Assembly: GCF_021311115.1 (NCBI RefSeq)
Contig: NZ_JAJTNP010000006.1
Location: 1-64,000 of the forward strand
Direction of reading: 5' to 3'
Length of the DNA stretch: 64,000 nucleotides
DNA from: Chryseobacterium gwangjuense
GTDB lineage: Bacteria; Bacteroidota; Bacteroidia; Flavobacteriales; Weeksellaceae
Shown here piece after piece: positions 45,364-53,938 of the stretch (its first letter is position 1; each line of letters opens with the position of its first letter). The notes under the pieces were generated by a model that worked only from the letters and a program-made list of their open reading frames with translations, had not been told where the DNA came from and made no database searches. The position numbers were made by a program, and so were the translations under genes.

Positions 45364-45397
45364 GTTTCGGCGAGCCTTTAGCTCGCCGAAACTTTTA
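45364..45397. terminator. GC-rich bidirectional terminator hairpin
   Basis: Perfect 12-bp stem GTTTCGGCGAGC / GCTCGCCGAAAC with a CTTTA loop between convergent genes. It is much richer in G+C than its surroundings. Confidence 0.8.
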
Positions 45398-45414
45398 TCC
45401 ATATTCAAAAGAAT

Positions 45415-46293
45415 TTAAAACTTAGAAGAAAATTCTTTTGCAAAGTCTTCCAGCTTAATACTTCCGGTAACAGGAGATCCATTCTCAATAAAATCTTTTT
45501 GTACAACGCCGGTTCTCATTCCTCTTCCCATTTCAACATAGAGTTTTGCCATATCTTGTGGAAGACCGGCTTGCACCATTCCGTTTAAGGCTTCTTCATC
45601 AGAGAATTCTACCCAGGGAAGTTCCGGCTTTTCTACAGCGGAACCTAAAACTTTTGCAAAATCAGATGCTTTTCGGTTATCACCTACGATATATCGGATA
45701 TTTTTACCAATTGGGCTTTTCACTAACTCTTCAGCTGCTGCTTTTGCAATATCATCCGGATGTACCAAAGGAATCTCTATATTTTCGGGATAATTACCAC
45801 CAATGATTCCTGCATTTTGGACTAATGGAATATCATTGAAGAAATTGGTATAAAAATATCCTGCTCTTAAAAAAGTAAAAGAGGTATTTTCTACTTCATT
45901 ATATAGCTTTTCAATATTGTGAAGACCTGCTATCGGACCGTTTTCTACGGGAGAAGCTGCTCCCACACTGCTTAACATTACGGCTCTTTTTACATGAGCA
46001 TTTTTTAAAGCTTCAGCATAATTTTTTCCCGCATTGGTCGTATTTTCCACAATCTTATCTGCACTGATCGCAGGAGGAGTCATAACAAAAACAGAATCTG
46101 CTCCTTCAAATGTTTTAGTTAAGAAATCCAGATCTGTTATAGACCCGATTGCTGGAATGGCTCCCAAAGATTCAATATCCTGTTTTCTTGAATCACTGCT
46201 GCTTACTACTGTAATGTTGTGCCCATCGGCAATTAATTGTTGTGCTAATGGTTTAGCTACATTTCCTAATGATCCTGTGATTATAATTTTCAT
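45415..46293 (-). CDS. NAD(P)-binding NmrA-like oxidoreductase
   Basis: 292 residues from the ATG at 46293. The frame is open upstream into the promoter region, but the Rossmann motif follows this Met at once. Atypical SDR with the nucleotide motif ITGSLGNVAKPLAQ (about residues 5-18) and an NmrA/QorB-like body (VFVMTPPA, VMLSSVGAASP). It probably reduces quinones or similar electrophiles. It is transcribed divergently from an HxlR regulator, the standard arrangement for such enzymes. Confidence 0.88.
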   Translation of the reverse strand: MKIIITGSLGNVAKPLAQQLIADGHNITVVSSSDSRKQDIESLGAIPAIGSITDLDFLTKTFEGADSVFVMTPPAISADKIVENTTNAGKNYAEALKNAHVKRAVMLSSVGAASPVENGPIAGLHNIEKLYNEVENTSFTFLRAGYFYTNFFNDIPLVQNAGIIGGNYPENIEIPLVHPDDIAKAAAEELVKSPIGKNIRYIVGDNRKASDFAKVLGSAVEKPELPWVEFSDEEALNGMVQAGLPQDMAKLYVEMGRGMRTGVVQKDFIENGSPVTGSIKLEDFAKEFSSKF

Positions 46294-46320
46294 ATCTAAA
46301 TATTTTTTTATTTCTGTAGA

Positions 46321-46359
46321 CAAAGTTATATTTGTACTTACTTTTATACAAGTACTTAC
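46321..46359. promoter_or_regulatory. Overlapping divergent promoters with a candidate HxlR operator
   Basis: The plus-strand box TATATTTG (46327-46334) and the minus-strand box TAACTTTG (46321-46328) share two bases. The minus promoter has a TTG exactly 20 bases upstream. Within and beyond lie GTACTTAC twice (46334-46341 and 46352-46359) and a GTACTT / AAGTAC inverted pair, a likely repressor site. Confidence 0.65.
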
Positions 46360-46375
46360 CCTAAAGTATGTAAAT

Positions 46376-46804
46376 ATGACAGCGATCAAAGAAAGTTCAA
46401 CTATTCAGGAGAATAAAAAAACAGTACAGGATTGTCCTGTAATGTATGTTATGGAAAGAATTGGAGGATTCTGGAAACCAATTATTCTGTTTAATCTTTC
46501 CACAGGAGAAAAAAGATACAGCGAATTGAAAAAAGCAATTCCTGCGGTAACAGAAAAAATGCTCATCCAGCATTTGAAACAACTTGAAACTGACGGATTA
46601 ATTATAAGAACAGCCAAACCTGTAGTACCGCCTCATGTAACCTATAAACTGAGTGATGCGGGTAATGAACTGGCTCCCGTTATTGATGCCATGGCTGAGT
46701 GGGCATTTCAGGATATGGAGAGAAATGATAATAAGTGTGCTGAAGGAAACAAATATAGGATGAATCAGGATCAGAATGCTTTTAGTCAAAATCTAAAAAA
46801 ATAA
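46376..46804 (+). CDS. HxlR-family transcriptional regulator
   Basis: 142 residues from the ATG at 46376. Winged-helix protein of the HxlR/DUF24 group: the CPVMYVMERIGGFWKPIIL segment with Cys near residue 19, then KRYSELKKAIPAVTEKMLIQHLKQLE and DGLIIR. Members sense reactive electrophiles, often by a cysteine in this region. It likely controls the divergent NAD(P)-binding oxidoreductase. The open frame extends into the neighbouring promoter and gene, but no homologous residues lie there. Confidence 0.93.
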   Translation: MTAIKESSTIQENKKTVQDCPVMYVMERIGGFWKPIILFNLSTGEKRYSELKKAIPAVTEKMLIQHLKQLETDGLIIRTAKPVVPPHVTYKLSDAGNELAPVIDAMAEWAFQDMERNDNKCAEGNKYRMNQDQNAFSQNLKK

Positions 46805-46834
46805 AACAGGTTCTTCAATCCGAAGAACCTGTTT
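46804..46834. terminator. Bidirectional terminator between convergent genes
   Basis: Stem AAACAGGTTCTTC / GAAGAACCTGTTT. It begins on the last base of the hxlR-type stop codon. Confidence 0.88.
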
Positions 46835-46856
46835 CTGTTAATATTTTATAGAAGAA

Positions 46857-47909
46857 TTACAAAGATTTCATATCAATCACGAAACGATATCTTACATCAC
46901 TTTTCAGCATTCTTTCGTATGCTTCGTTGATGTCCTGCATTTTGATCAATTCAATTTCAGAAACGATATTATGCTCACTGCAGAAATCCAGCATTTCCTG
47001 AGTTTCAGCAATACCCCCGATTACAGAGCCGGCAACAGATTTTCTTCCTAAAATCATAGGAACTGTGTTTAAGATAGGTTCTAATCCTCCTAAATATCCA
47101 ACTAAAACATGCGTTCCGTTAATATTTAAAGTGGTAACATAAGGATTTACATCGTGTACATAAGGAACAGTATCAATAATCACATCGAATTTTCCTTTTA
47201 CAGACTGCATTTGAGCTTCATCCGTTGAAATAATAACATGATCGGCTCCCAATTGTTTGGCATCTTCTGTTTTTCCGGGAGTTCTTGAGAATAAAGTTAC
47301 TTCAGCTCCTAAACCTTTTGCTAATTTAATCGCCATATGTCCTAATCCTCCTAAACCTACAACAGCAACTTTAGAATTTGGACCAACGTTCCAGTGTTTT
47401 AACGGAGACCAGGTTGTGATTCCTGCGCAAAGAAGAGGAGCAACTGCTGCCAAATCTAAATTTTCAGGGATTCTTAGAACGTGACCTGCATCTACCACTA
47501 CTTTTTGAGAATATCCTCCGAATGTATGACCTCCCAAATGCACATCTTTTCCATTATAAGTTCCTGTAAAACCGTTTTGGCAATATTGTTCCAAATCGTG
47601 TTTACAGCTTTCACAATGTCCGCAAGAATCTACAATACATCCTACACCTGCCAAATCACCTATTTTAAATTGGGTAACGTCACTGCCGATTTTTGTGATT
47701 CGTCCTACAATTTCATGTCCCGGAACTGCAGGGTACATAGTTCCTCCCCAGTCATTTCTTGCCGTGTGAAGATCAGAATGGCAGACTCCGCAGTAGAGAA
47801 TTTCAATTTCTACATCATTGGGTGTAGCATCTCTTCTTTCAATATTCATTTCTTTTAGGTCTGCAGTTTTGGATTCTGCCCCGTAAGCTTTTACCGTGAA
47901 TGTGTTCAT
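46857..47909 (-). CDS. Zinc-dependent NAD(P) alcohol dehydrogenase (CAD/YahK type)
   Basis: 350 residues. Catalytic zinc ligands are Cys43 (CGVCHSDLHT) and His65-Glu66 (PGHEIVGR). Structural zinc cysteines are Cys96, Cys99, Cys102 and Cys110 (CGHCESCKHDLEQYC). The nucleotide-binding motif is GLGGLGHMAIKLAKG. It resembles the broad aldehyde reductases YahK and AdhA of the cinnamyl-alcohol dehydrogenase group. It is divergent from an AraC regulator that may control it. Confidence 0.94.
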   Translation of the reverse strand: MNTFTVKAYGAESKTADLKEMNIERRDATPNDVEIEILYCGVCHSDLHTARNDWGGTMYPAVPGHEIVGRITKIGSDVTQFKIGDLAGVGCIVDSCGHCESCKHDLEQYCQNGFTGTYNGKDVHLGGHTFGGYSQKVVVDAGHVLRIPENLDLAAVAPLLCAGITTWSPLKHWNVGPNSKVAVVGLGGLGHMAIKLAKGLGAEVTLFSRTPGKTEDAKQLGADHVIISTDEAQMQSVKGKFDVIIDTVPYVHDVNPYVTTLNINGTHVLVGYLGGLEPILNTVPMILGRKSVAGSVIGGIAETQEMLDFCSEHNIVSEIELIKMQDINEAYERMLKSDVRYRFVIDMKSL

Positions 47910-48130
47910 TTGATTTTTTAATTTAAGTGTTAATTAAGTTGAGTTTAAAATTTGTGTTAAGGTGCTATTTAAAATAGAGTTTTTAATTTACGATTAAAAT
48001 GTATTCTCTTGAATTAAATATTTTTATCATAATTACAAAAGTCGAAACTTTTGAGCAAAGTCGGCTTATATAGATTACAGAAAGATGTACCAATTTTACC
48101 GACACTGTAAAATATCAATGGAGAAAATGG

Positions 48131-48138
48131 TAATTTTG
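48131..48138 (+). promoter_or_regulatory. -7 box of the AraC-family gene
   Basis: TAATTTTG, 15 bases before the ATG at 48154. The 244-base divergent gap holds no other clear signal. Confidence 0.5.
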
Positions 48139-48153
48139 AAGTAGCAAATAAAA

Positions 48154-49065
48154 ATGGAGTTCATGGAAAATCAGGAAGTTGAAATCTATAACAGTGTTTC
48201 GGAATACAATAAAATGACCAATCAGGAGACCTTACATCCTTTGGTAAGCGTGATTGATTTTTCAACATCTGATCCCGTTTGTCAGCATATGAGACAATTT
48301 GGGTTTTACACAGTTTTCTTAAAAGATGTGATGTGTGGAGATATGCTGTATGGAAAACACAGCTATGATTATCAGGAAGGGACTTTAGTTTTTATCGCAC
48401 CCGGACAAACGTATGGGATTTACAACAAAGGTAAATATATTCAGCCTGCAGGTTTTGCTTTAATTTTCCATCCTGATTTATTGAAAGGAACAAATTTGGG
48501 TAAAAATATCAAAGACTATAATTTCTTTTCTTACGATGTACATGAAGCATTACACCTTTCAGAAAAAGAAAGAGAAATTATTCTGGAATGCTTTAAAAAT
48601 ATAAAACACGAGCTCGGACAGACGATCGATAAGCATAGCAAATCATTAATTGTTAATAATATAGAATTGTTCTTGAATTACTGCATGCGTTTTTATGATC
48701 GTCAGTTTATTACGAGAGATCATGTGAATCAGGGAGTGATCGGGAAGTTTGAAAAATTAATGGATGAATATTTGAAATCCGACAAACCTAAAAATCTTGG
48801 GTTTCCTATGGTTAATTATTTTGCGGAACAACTTCATCTTTCTGCAAATTATTTTGGTGATTTGATTAAAAAAGAGCTAGGAATTTCTGCACAGGAATAT
48901 ATTCATAATAAATTAATTGATGTTGCCAAAGAGCAGATTGTACAGCCCTCAAAATCGATCAGTGAAATTTCTTATGATTTAGGATTTAAATATCCGCAGC
49001 ATTTTACAAGGCTATTCAAAAGTAAAGTGGGAGTATCTCCGAGTGAATTTAAAAATTTAAACTAA
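48154..49065 (+). CDS. AraC-family transcriptional regulator
   Basis: 303 residues (ATG at 48163 is also possible). N-terminal cupin-like sensing domain with GDMLYGKHSYDYQEGTLVFIAPGQ. The C-terminal double helix-turn-helix includes LHLSANYFGDLIKKELG and the second unit ISYDLGFKYPQHFTRLFKSKVGVSP. Probable target is the divergent alcohol dehydrogenase; the following carboxylesterase may be under the same control. Confidence 0.92.
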   Translation: MEFMENQEVEIYNSVSEYNKMTNQETLHPLVSVIDFSTSDPVCQHMRQFGFYTVFLKDVMCGDMLYGKHSYDYQEGTLVFIAPGQTYGIYNKGKYIQPAGFALIFHPDLLKGTNLGKNIKDYNFFSYDVHEALHLSEKEREIILECFKNIKHELGQTIDKHSKSLIVNNIELFLNYCMRFYDRQFITRDHVNQGVIGKFEKLMDEYLKSDKPKNLGFPMVNYFAEQLHLSANYFGDLIKKELGISAQEYIHNKLIDVAKEQIVQPSKSISEISYDLGFKYPQHFTRLFKSKVGVSPSEFKNLN

Positions 49066-49138
49066 AAATGAATTCACTGATGTTCTAAATTAAAAAAAAT
49101 TGTAAATTGAAGTTGAAAAGCTAAATGCTTGAGACCAA

Positions 49139-50470
49139 ATGACATCACAGCAAAACTTTGGAACCCATACTTTCCATACCTCTTTTGGGAAAATTCTGGC
49201 TTTAAAAGAAAATGGAGTTATTAAAGCCAAGAGTATTCGCTATGCCAAATCAGAAAGATATCAAAAACCGGTTCCTGTAGAATATGCGACTTCAGATATT
49301 ATTTTTCCTGAAAAAATACCTGTTTGTCCACAGAAAATAAGTCCGCTTTTAGAAAGATTGATAGGAAAAACAGAGATTGAAAAATTCCAGGTTGAGGAAT
49401 CTCCTCAATTTTTAACCATTACCCGCCCCGATATTTTTAATGACAATGAAAAACTGCCCGTTGTGGTCTGGATTCATGGCGGCTCTTATGAGGTAGGATG
49501 CGGAGATCTTCCCACTTCAGATCCTTCGGTCTGGGTGAAAGAGCAAAACATTATCGTAGTTGCAGTAACTTATCGTTTGGGACTGTTGGGTTTTTTAGGA
49601 GGCGATGAAAAAAGACCTCCGAATTTGGGACTTTTTGATATGATCGAATCTTTAAAATGGATTAAAAATAATATTGAAAGTTTTGGTGGAGATCCTGAAA
49701 ATATTACACTTTTCGGACAATCTTCCGGGGGAGATGCCATAGCTCATTTAATGATTTCAGAAGGAGTTGAAAATTTATTTCAAAGACTAATTATTCAGAG
49801 TGCACCATTGGGTTTCCGTAGTAAAAGAAGCAGAATGTCTCATGAATTCTTTCAGAAAACAGAATTCTTAAAAGATGAAATTGATTCTTTAAAAATGACA
49901 GAAAGTTATTCCGAATTCTTACCGTCATTGATGAGGTATGGTTTAAAAACTTCCATGCCTTTTTGTACACAATATGGGTATTCTCCATTATGCAGCGAAG
50001 AAGAAAGTCTTTTGAAATGGAAAGAAAACGCAAAGAAATATGATGTATTGATTGGCTCCAATCATGATGAAACCGCTTTCTATGTGAAGACCGCTGAAAA
50101 AGGATTGTATACTTACCTGCACGAAAAAATCCTTGATGTGATCGTTCGAAAAACTACAGAATCCATCTATGAAAAGCCTGCAAATATTTTTGCCCGAAAC
50201 TATGCGGAAGGAGGCGGAAATATTTATCAGTTTACCCTTCATTCCAAACTAAAAAGCAATTATATTGGAGCATCTCATTGTATGGATCTTCCTTTTGTTT
50301 TTGAAAATGAATCGGCATGGAAAGCATCACAGCTATTAAAAGATCTACCTTGGGAATATATTCGGGAAAACGGTAAAAAGCTTCGTTCATTATGGGCTGA
50401 ATTTGCCAGAACCGGAAAAATTTCTGACGATTCTGAAAGACCTGAAATTCTTAAGATTAGAAAAGTTTAG
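49139..50470 (+). CDS. Type B carboxylesterase family protein
   Basis: 443 residues, alpha/beta hydrolase fold. Oxyanion-hole motif WIHGGSY is at 111-117 and the nucleophile elbow LFGQSSGGDA places Ser195. The acidic and histidine members of the triad are expected in SNHDETAF and in the GASHCMDLPFVF segment near 380-391. No signal peptide, so cytoplasmic. Substrate unknown. Slightly short of the 480-500 residues usual for para-nitrobenzyl-esterase relatives. Confidence 0.9.
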   Translation: MTSQQNFGTHTFHTSFGKILALKENGVIKAKSIRYAKSERYQKPVPVEYATSDIIFPEKIPVCPQKISPLLERLIGKTEIEKFQVEESPQFLTITRPDIFNDNEKLPVVVWIHGGSYEVGCGDLPTSDPSVWVKEQNIIVVAVTYRLGLLGFLGGDEKRPPNLGLFDMIESLKWIKNNIESFGGDPENITLFGQSSGGDAIAHLMISEGVENLFQRLIIQSAPLGFRSKRSRMSHEFFQKTEFLKDEIDSLKMTESYSEFLPSLMRYGLKTSMPFCTQYGYSPLCSEEESLLKWKENAKKYDVLIGSNHDETAFYVKTAEKGLYTYLHEKILDVIVRKTTESIYEKPANIFARNYAEGGGNIYQFTLHSKLKSNYIGASHCMDLPFVFENESAWKASQLLKDLPWEYIRENGKKLRSLWAEFARTGKISDDSERPEILKIRKV

Positions 50471-50501
50471 ATTTATTTTATTGATAAAATATTTGTAATA
50501 G

Positions 50502-50574
50502 TTGTCATTCCGTAGGAATCTAGACGATCACTGTAGAGATGCAATTGTAAAAAATATTAGCTTAGGAATGACAA
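50502..50574. repeat. Dispersed palindromic repeat, copy 2, with 10-bp terminal inverted repeats
   Basis: Starts TTGTCATTCC (50502-50511) and ends GGAATGACAA (50565-50574), a perfect inverted repeat. The first 20 bases match the minus strand of 4252-4271 at 17 positions. It lies between convergent genes. Confidence 0.65.
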
Positions 50575-50619
50575 GCATTGTGGATATAAATGAATTTGTC
50601 TTCCTCCTTCTCTATAAAG

Positions 50620-52092
50620 CTACTCGGCTACCCAAACACTAACATTTCCTGCCGGAACAGGAAAATTGCCCCAACCATTTTCATCGATAGTAATTTTTTC
50701 TTTGAACCGTTTTAACAGATCATGAAATCTTTTTCCGGAATATTGCTTTCCGATTTCCATAGGTTTGTTATAAGTATCTTTATTACTGATTACAACAGCA
50801 CATCCGGGATGTTCTTCATTTCCTTCACGAGTCCAGCCTAAACAATTGGCATCTTCAAAATAATCCCTTTGAATTCCGTACGCATGATCTTTTCTTGCTT
50901 TTAATAATTCTTCAAGGTGATCAACTTTGGGTAAGAAAATTTCCTGATCATTACCTGCTCCGTCTTTATCAATATAATGAGCTCCATATAAATCAGGATA
51001 AAAAACACACGGATAACCTTTTTCTCTAAGTAAAATCAAGGCATAAGCAATAGGTTTAAACCAGGATTCGACAGGTGCTTCCAGTTTTTGTAGAGGTTGT
51101 GTATCATGATTATCCACCAAAGTAACAGAATGTATAGGATCCGCTAGAGTTAAAGTATCATCGAAAATATTTCGTAAATCATAGGAACTGCCTTCCTTGG
51201 ATGCATTATAGAAATTATTTTGTAAAGAACTGTCAAATAAACTCATGCAGCCTTCCGTAACTTCAATATATTTTTGAAGCAGATGCAAATGTCCGGGAGC
51301 CCAATATTCACCCACGGCAAAAATGTTTTTTCCGGAATTGGAACGCAATAAAGTGAGCCATTCTTTGTAAAAATCAAAAGAAATATGTTTCAAAGCGTCT
51401 AACCTTACTCCGTCAAAATCAGTTTGATCAAAATACCATTTTGCCCAATGATTCAGCTCTTCACGTACATGAGGATTTCGATGCTCGATATCATTAAACA
51501 TAAGGTAATCATAATTTCCCTTTTCATCATCAATCATCTCTTCCCAGTCATTTCCGTATTCCGATTGAATTTTGTAAATATGTTTATCCATCCCTTCCGC
51601 ATAATCGGTTCCGCTGAAACAGGTAAAATTCCATTCAAATTCTGAATATTTTTTTGCTCTTGCTTCAAAAGTAAATTTAGTATAGGATTGTATTTCAAAA
51701 ACATCTGAAATTACTTTTTCACGATTGTTTTCATCAACTTTCACCACTTTAAAAGTTTCAAGTTCGTCACCACCACCTTTATGCCCCAAAACAATATCAA
51801 CGATGATTTGAATATTATTTTTCTTAAGAGTTTTGATAGCGTTTAAATACTGATCCTTTGTTCCGTATCGCGTAGGAATTGTTCCTTTCTGATCAAACTC
51901 TCCAAGATCATAAAGATCGTAGGGATCATAACCAATAGAATAACCTCCGTTTGCCCCTTTGTAGGCGGGAGGAAGCCAGACTGAAGTAATTCCTAATTTT
52001 GCTAGATATTTCGCCTGTTTTTCAGCTTCTTGCCAAAGTTTTCCGTTTCCTTCCGAGTACCAGTGAAAAAATTGAATGATGGTCTGGTTCAT
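50620..52092 (-). CDS. Cytoplasmic alpha-amylase (GH13, subfamily 5 type)
   Basis: 490 residues without a signal peptide. It hydrolyses alpha-1,4 glucans such as glycogen or maltodextrins inside the cell. The four GH13 regions are clear: DIVLGHKGGGDE, FDGVRLDALKH (nucleophile Asp232), VGEYW (acid/base Glu262) and VDNHDTQP (Asp330). The start TIIQFFHWY and the region GWGNFPVPAGNVSVWV at the end match the AmyS/liquefying-amylase type subfamily. No other glycan genes lie nearby. Confidence 0.93.
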   Translation of the reverse strand: MNQTIIQFFHWYSEGNGKLWQEAEKQAKYLAKLGITSVWLPPAYKGANGGYSIGYDPYDLYDLGEFDQKGTIPTRYGTKDQYLNAIKTLKKNNIQIIVDIVLGHKGGGDELETFKVVKVDENNREKVISDVFEIQSYTKFTFEARAKKYSEFEWNFTCFSGTDYAEGMDKHIYKIQSEYGNDWEEMIDDEKGNYDYLMFNDIEHRNPHVREELNHWAKWYFDQTDFDGVRLDALKHISFDFYKEWLTLLRSNSGKNIFAVGEYWAPGHLHLLQKYIEVTEGCMSLFDSSLQNNFYNASKEGSSYDLRNIFDDTLTLADPIHSVTLVDNHDTQPLQKLEAPVESWFKPIAYALILLREKGYPCVFYPDLYGAHYIDKDGAGNDQEIFLPKVDHLEELLKARKDHAYGIQRDYFEDANCLGWTREGNEEHPGCAVVISNKDTYNKPMEIGKQYSGKRFHDLLKRFKEKITIDENGWGNFPVPAGNVSVWVAE

Positions 52093-52136
52093 ACTTTGTA
52101 GAATTTGGTTTCTACAAGGTAGTGAAAATTTATAAA

Positions 52137-53234
52137 CTACTGATCTTCAAATTCTTTAAACGGTATTTTTAGTTGAACGGAAACCAGTTTTTTTTCTTCC
52201 GTATTGAGATGAGAAAGAGACAGCCCCAACAAACGAACAGGCTTATCAAAAGGGCGAAGTTCCCAAAGCTTTTTCCCGGTATTAAAATATTGTTCTGCCG
52301 AAGAAAAATAATCTTCTTTGGTAACGCTTCTCGTAAAAAGAGAGAAATCTTTATACTTAATTTTTAAAGTTAAGGTTCGTCCGAGAATATTGTTTTTTTG
52401 TAATCTTGAATGAAGTTCGGTACTTAAATTTTCGAGTCTTTCATTAATTTGCTGTTCATCAAAAAGGTCTTCAAAAAACGTTCTTTCCACCGCTACACTT
52501 TTTTGAATCCGATGAGGTTTTACTTCAGAATGATGAATTCCGCGAACGACATTGTAATAATATCCACCGGATTTCCCAAACATTCGTGTTAAATCCTCAA
52601 TCGATCTTTTCTTTAAATCTTTTCCTTTGAAAATTCCCAGACTAAACATTTTATTAGCCGTCACTTTTCCTACCCCGTAAAATTTTTCGACTGGAAGTTC
52701 TTCTAAAAAAGTTTCGATGTTATCAGGATGAATCGTTTTTTGCCCGTTAGGTTTATTAATATCGGAAGCGACTTTGGCTAAAAATTTATTGACAGAAATT
52801 CCTGCAGAAGCTGTTAATCCGGTTTCGTTAAATATTTTCTGACGGATTTCTTTTGCAATCTGATTTGCAGATTCTATATCTTTTTTATTTTCAGTAACAT
52901 CAAGATAGGCTTCGTCAAGAGAAAGAGGTTCTACCAGATCGGTGTATTCATAAAATATTTCCCGGATTTTTCTTGAGATTTCTTTATATCGTGCAAAACG
53001 TGGAGGGACAAAAATAAGATGCGGACATTTTTCTTTTGCGGTTTTACTCGGCATTGCAGAACGAACTCCGAATTTTCTGGCTTCATAGCTGGCTGCTGAC
53101 ACGACACCACGATGTCCACCGCCTACAGCAATAGGTTTTCCTCTTAATGCAGGGTTATCATGTTGTTCTACGGAAGCATAAAATGCATCCATATCGACAT
53201 GAATTATTTTGCGTATCGGAAAAGGAAAATCCAT
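52137..53234 (-). CDS. dinB: DNA polymerase IV
   Basis: Y-family translesion polymerase, 365 residues. Catalytic carboxylates are in HVDMDAFYASVEQ (Asp14) and LSLDEAYLDVT (Asp107, Glu108). A helix-hairpin-helix region (YGVGKVTANKM) follows, and then the little-finger domain. A TATCTTTG box ends only four bases before the ATG. No LexA-type box was recognised. Confidence 0.96.
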   Translation of the reverse strand: MDFPFPIRKIIHVDMDAFYASVEQHDNPALRGKPIAVGGGHRGVVSAASYEARKFGVRSAMPSKTAKEKCPHLIFVPPRFARYKEISRKIREIFYEYTDLVEPLSLDEAYLDVTENKKDIESANQIAKEIRQKIFNETGLTASAGISVNKFLAKVASDINKPNGQKTIHPDNIETFLEELPVEKFYGVGKVTANKMFSLGIFKGKDLKKRSIEDLTRMFGKSGGYYYNVVRGIHHSEVKPHRIQKSVAVERTFFEDLFDEQQINERLENLSTELHSRLQKNNILGRTLTLKIKYKDFSLFTRSVTKEDYFSSAEQYFNTGKKLWELRPFDKPVRLLGLSLSHLNTEEKKLVSVQLKIPFKEFEDQ

Positions 53235-53238
53235 ATCA

Positions 53239-53246
53239 CAAAGATA
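53239..53246 (-). promoter_or_regulatory. -7 box immediately before dinB
   Basis: Minus-strand TATCTTTG with only 4 bases to the ATG. If used, the mRNA would be leaderless. The start region is also palindromic (CCATATC...GATATGG). Confidence 0.45.
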
Positions 53247-53319
53247 TGGATTCCTGTATTTTTTTGTTACGATTTAAAATTTAAGATTTAAAGAGTCTTA
53301 ATCTCAACCTCAACTTAAA

Positions 53320-53835
53320 TTATTTCAAAAGCTTATCAATTGTAGTCTGGATTTCCGGGTCTTCAGGAGAGATAGCATAATATTTTGCAATCGAAGATTT
53401 CTGGTCGATCACCATGTATCTCGGAATCCAGTTGAGGTCAACATAATTATTGAAATCATTTTTCCAGCCGGAAGCAAACCAATAGTTTTCTTTATCTTTC
53501 ATTTCAAATCTTTCCAGGCTTTTATCGAAGCCTTCTTTGGAACGGTCTAATGAAAGAAATACGAAGTCAATATTTTTATTGCTTTCTTCTAATTCTTTTG
53601 CTTTTGGAAGTGCTTTCAGACAATCTCTGCACCATCCGGCCCAAAAATCAATCACGAGTACTTTTCCTTTATGTTGATCTAAAATTTGCTGAATAGTAGT
53701 ACTTTTTCCGTCTTCATCTTCCAGTTTCTGGTGTAATGCTTCTTTGGAAAAACTGGTTTTAAGAACTTTGGGTATCTGTTGAGAATAGCTCAACCCAAAA
53801 ATACTTAATGTGAAAATCAATATTAACTTTTTCAT
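53320..53835 (-). CDS. TlpA-like thioredoxin-fold protein
   Basis: 171 residues with a signal peptide (to SYSQQ, about residue 20). Thioredoxin fold with the redox motif WCRDC (Cys69, Cys72) in FWAGWCRDCLKALP and the cis-proline segment NWIPRYMVID. Likely a periplasmic disulfide reductase or thiol-disulfide exchange protein of the TlpA/ResA class. Its partner is unknown. Confidence 0.9.
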   Translation of the reverse strand: MKKLILIFTLSIFGLSYSQQIPKVLKTSFSKEALHQKLEDEDGKSTTIQQILDQHKGKVLVIDFWAGWCRDCLKALPKAKELEESNKNIDFVFLSLDRSKEGFDKSLERFEMKDKENYWFASGWKNDFNNYVDLNWIPRYMVIDQKSSIAKYYAISPEDPEIQTTIDKLLK

Positions 53836-53938
53836 TTCTTCAAATTCATTTTATGCAAATCTAAACAATGAAACGCAATTTGAAATCGGTTTCTTATGAA
53901 TTAGGAAAAATTTATGAATTGAGATTTTCTATAAAGGT

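Noticed and set aside
46034..46375. Longer N terminus for the HxlR protein
   Set aside because: It would run through the coding region and promoter of the divergent gene; the HxlR domain starts after the ATG at 46376.
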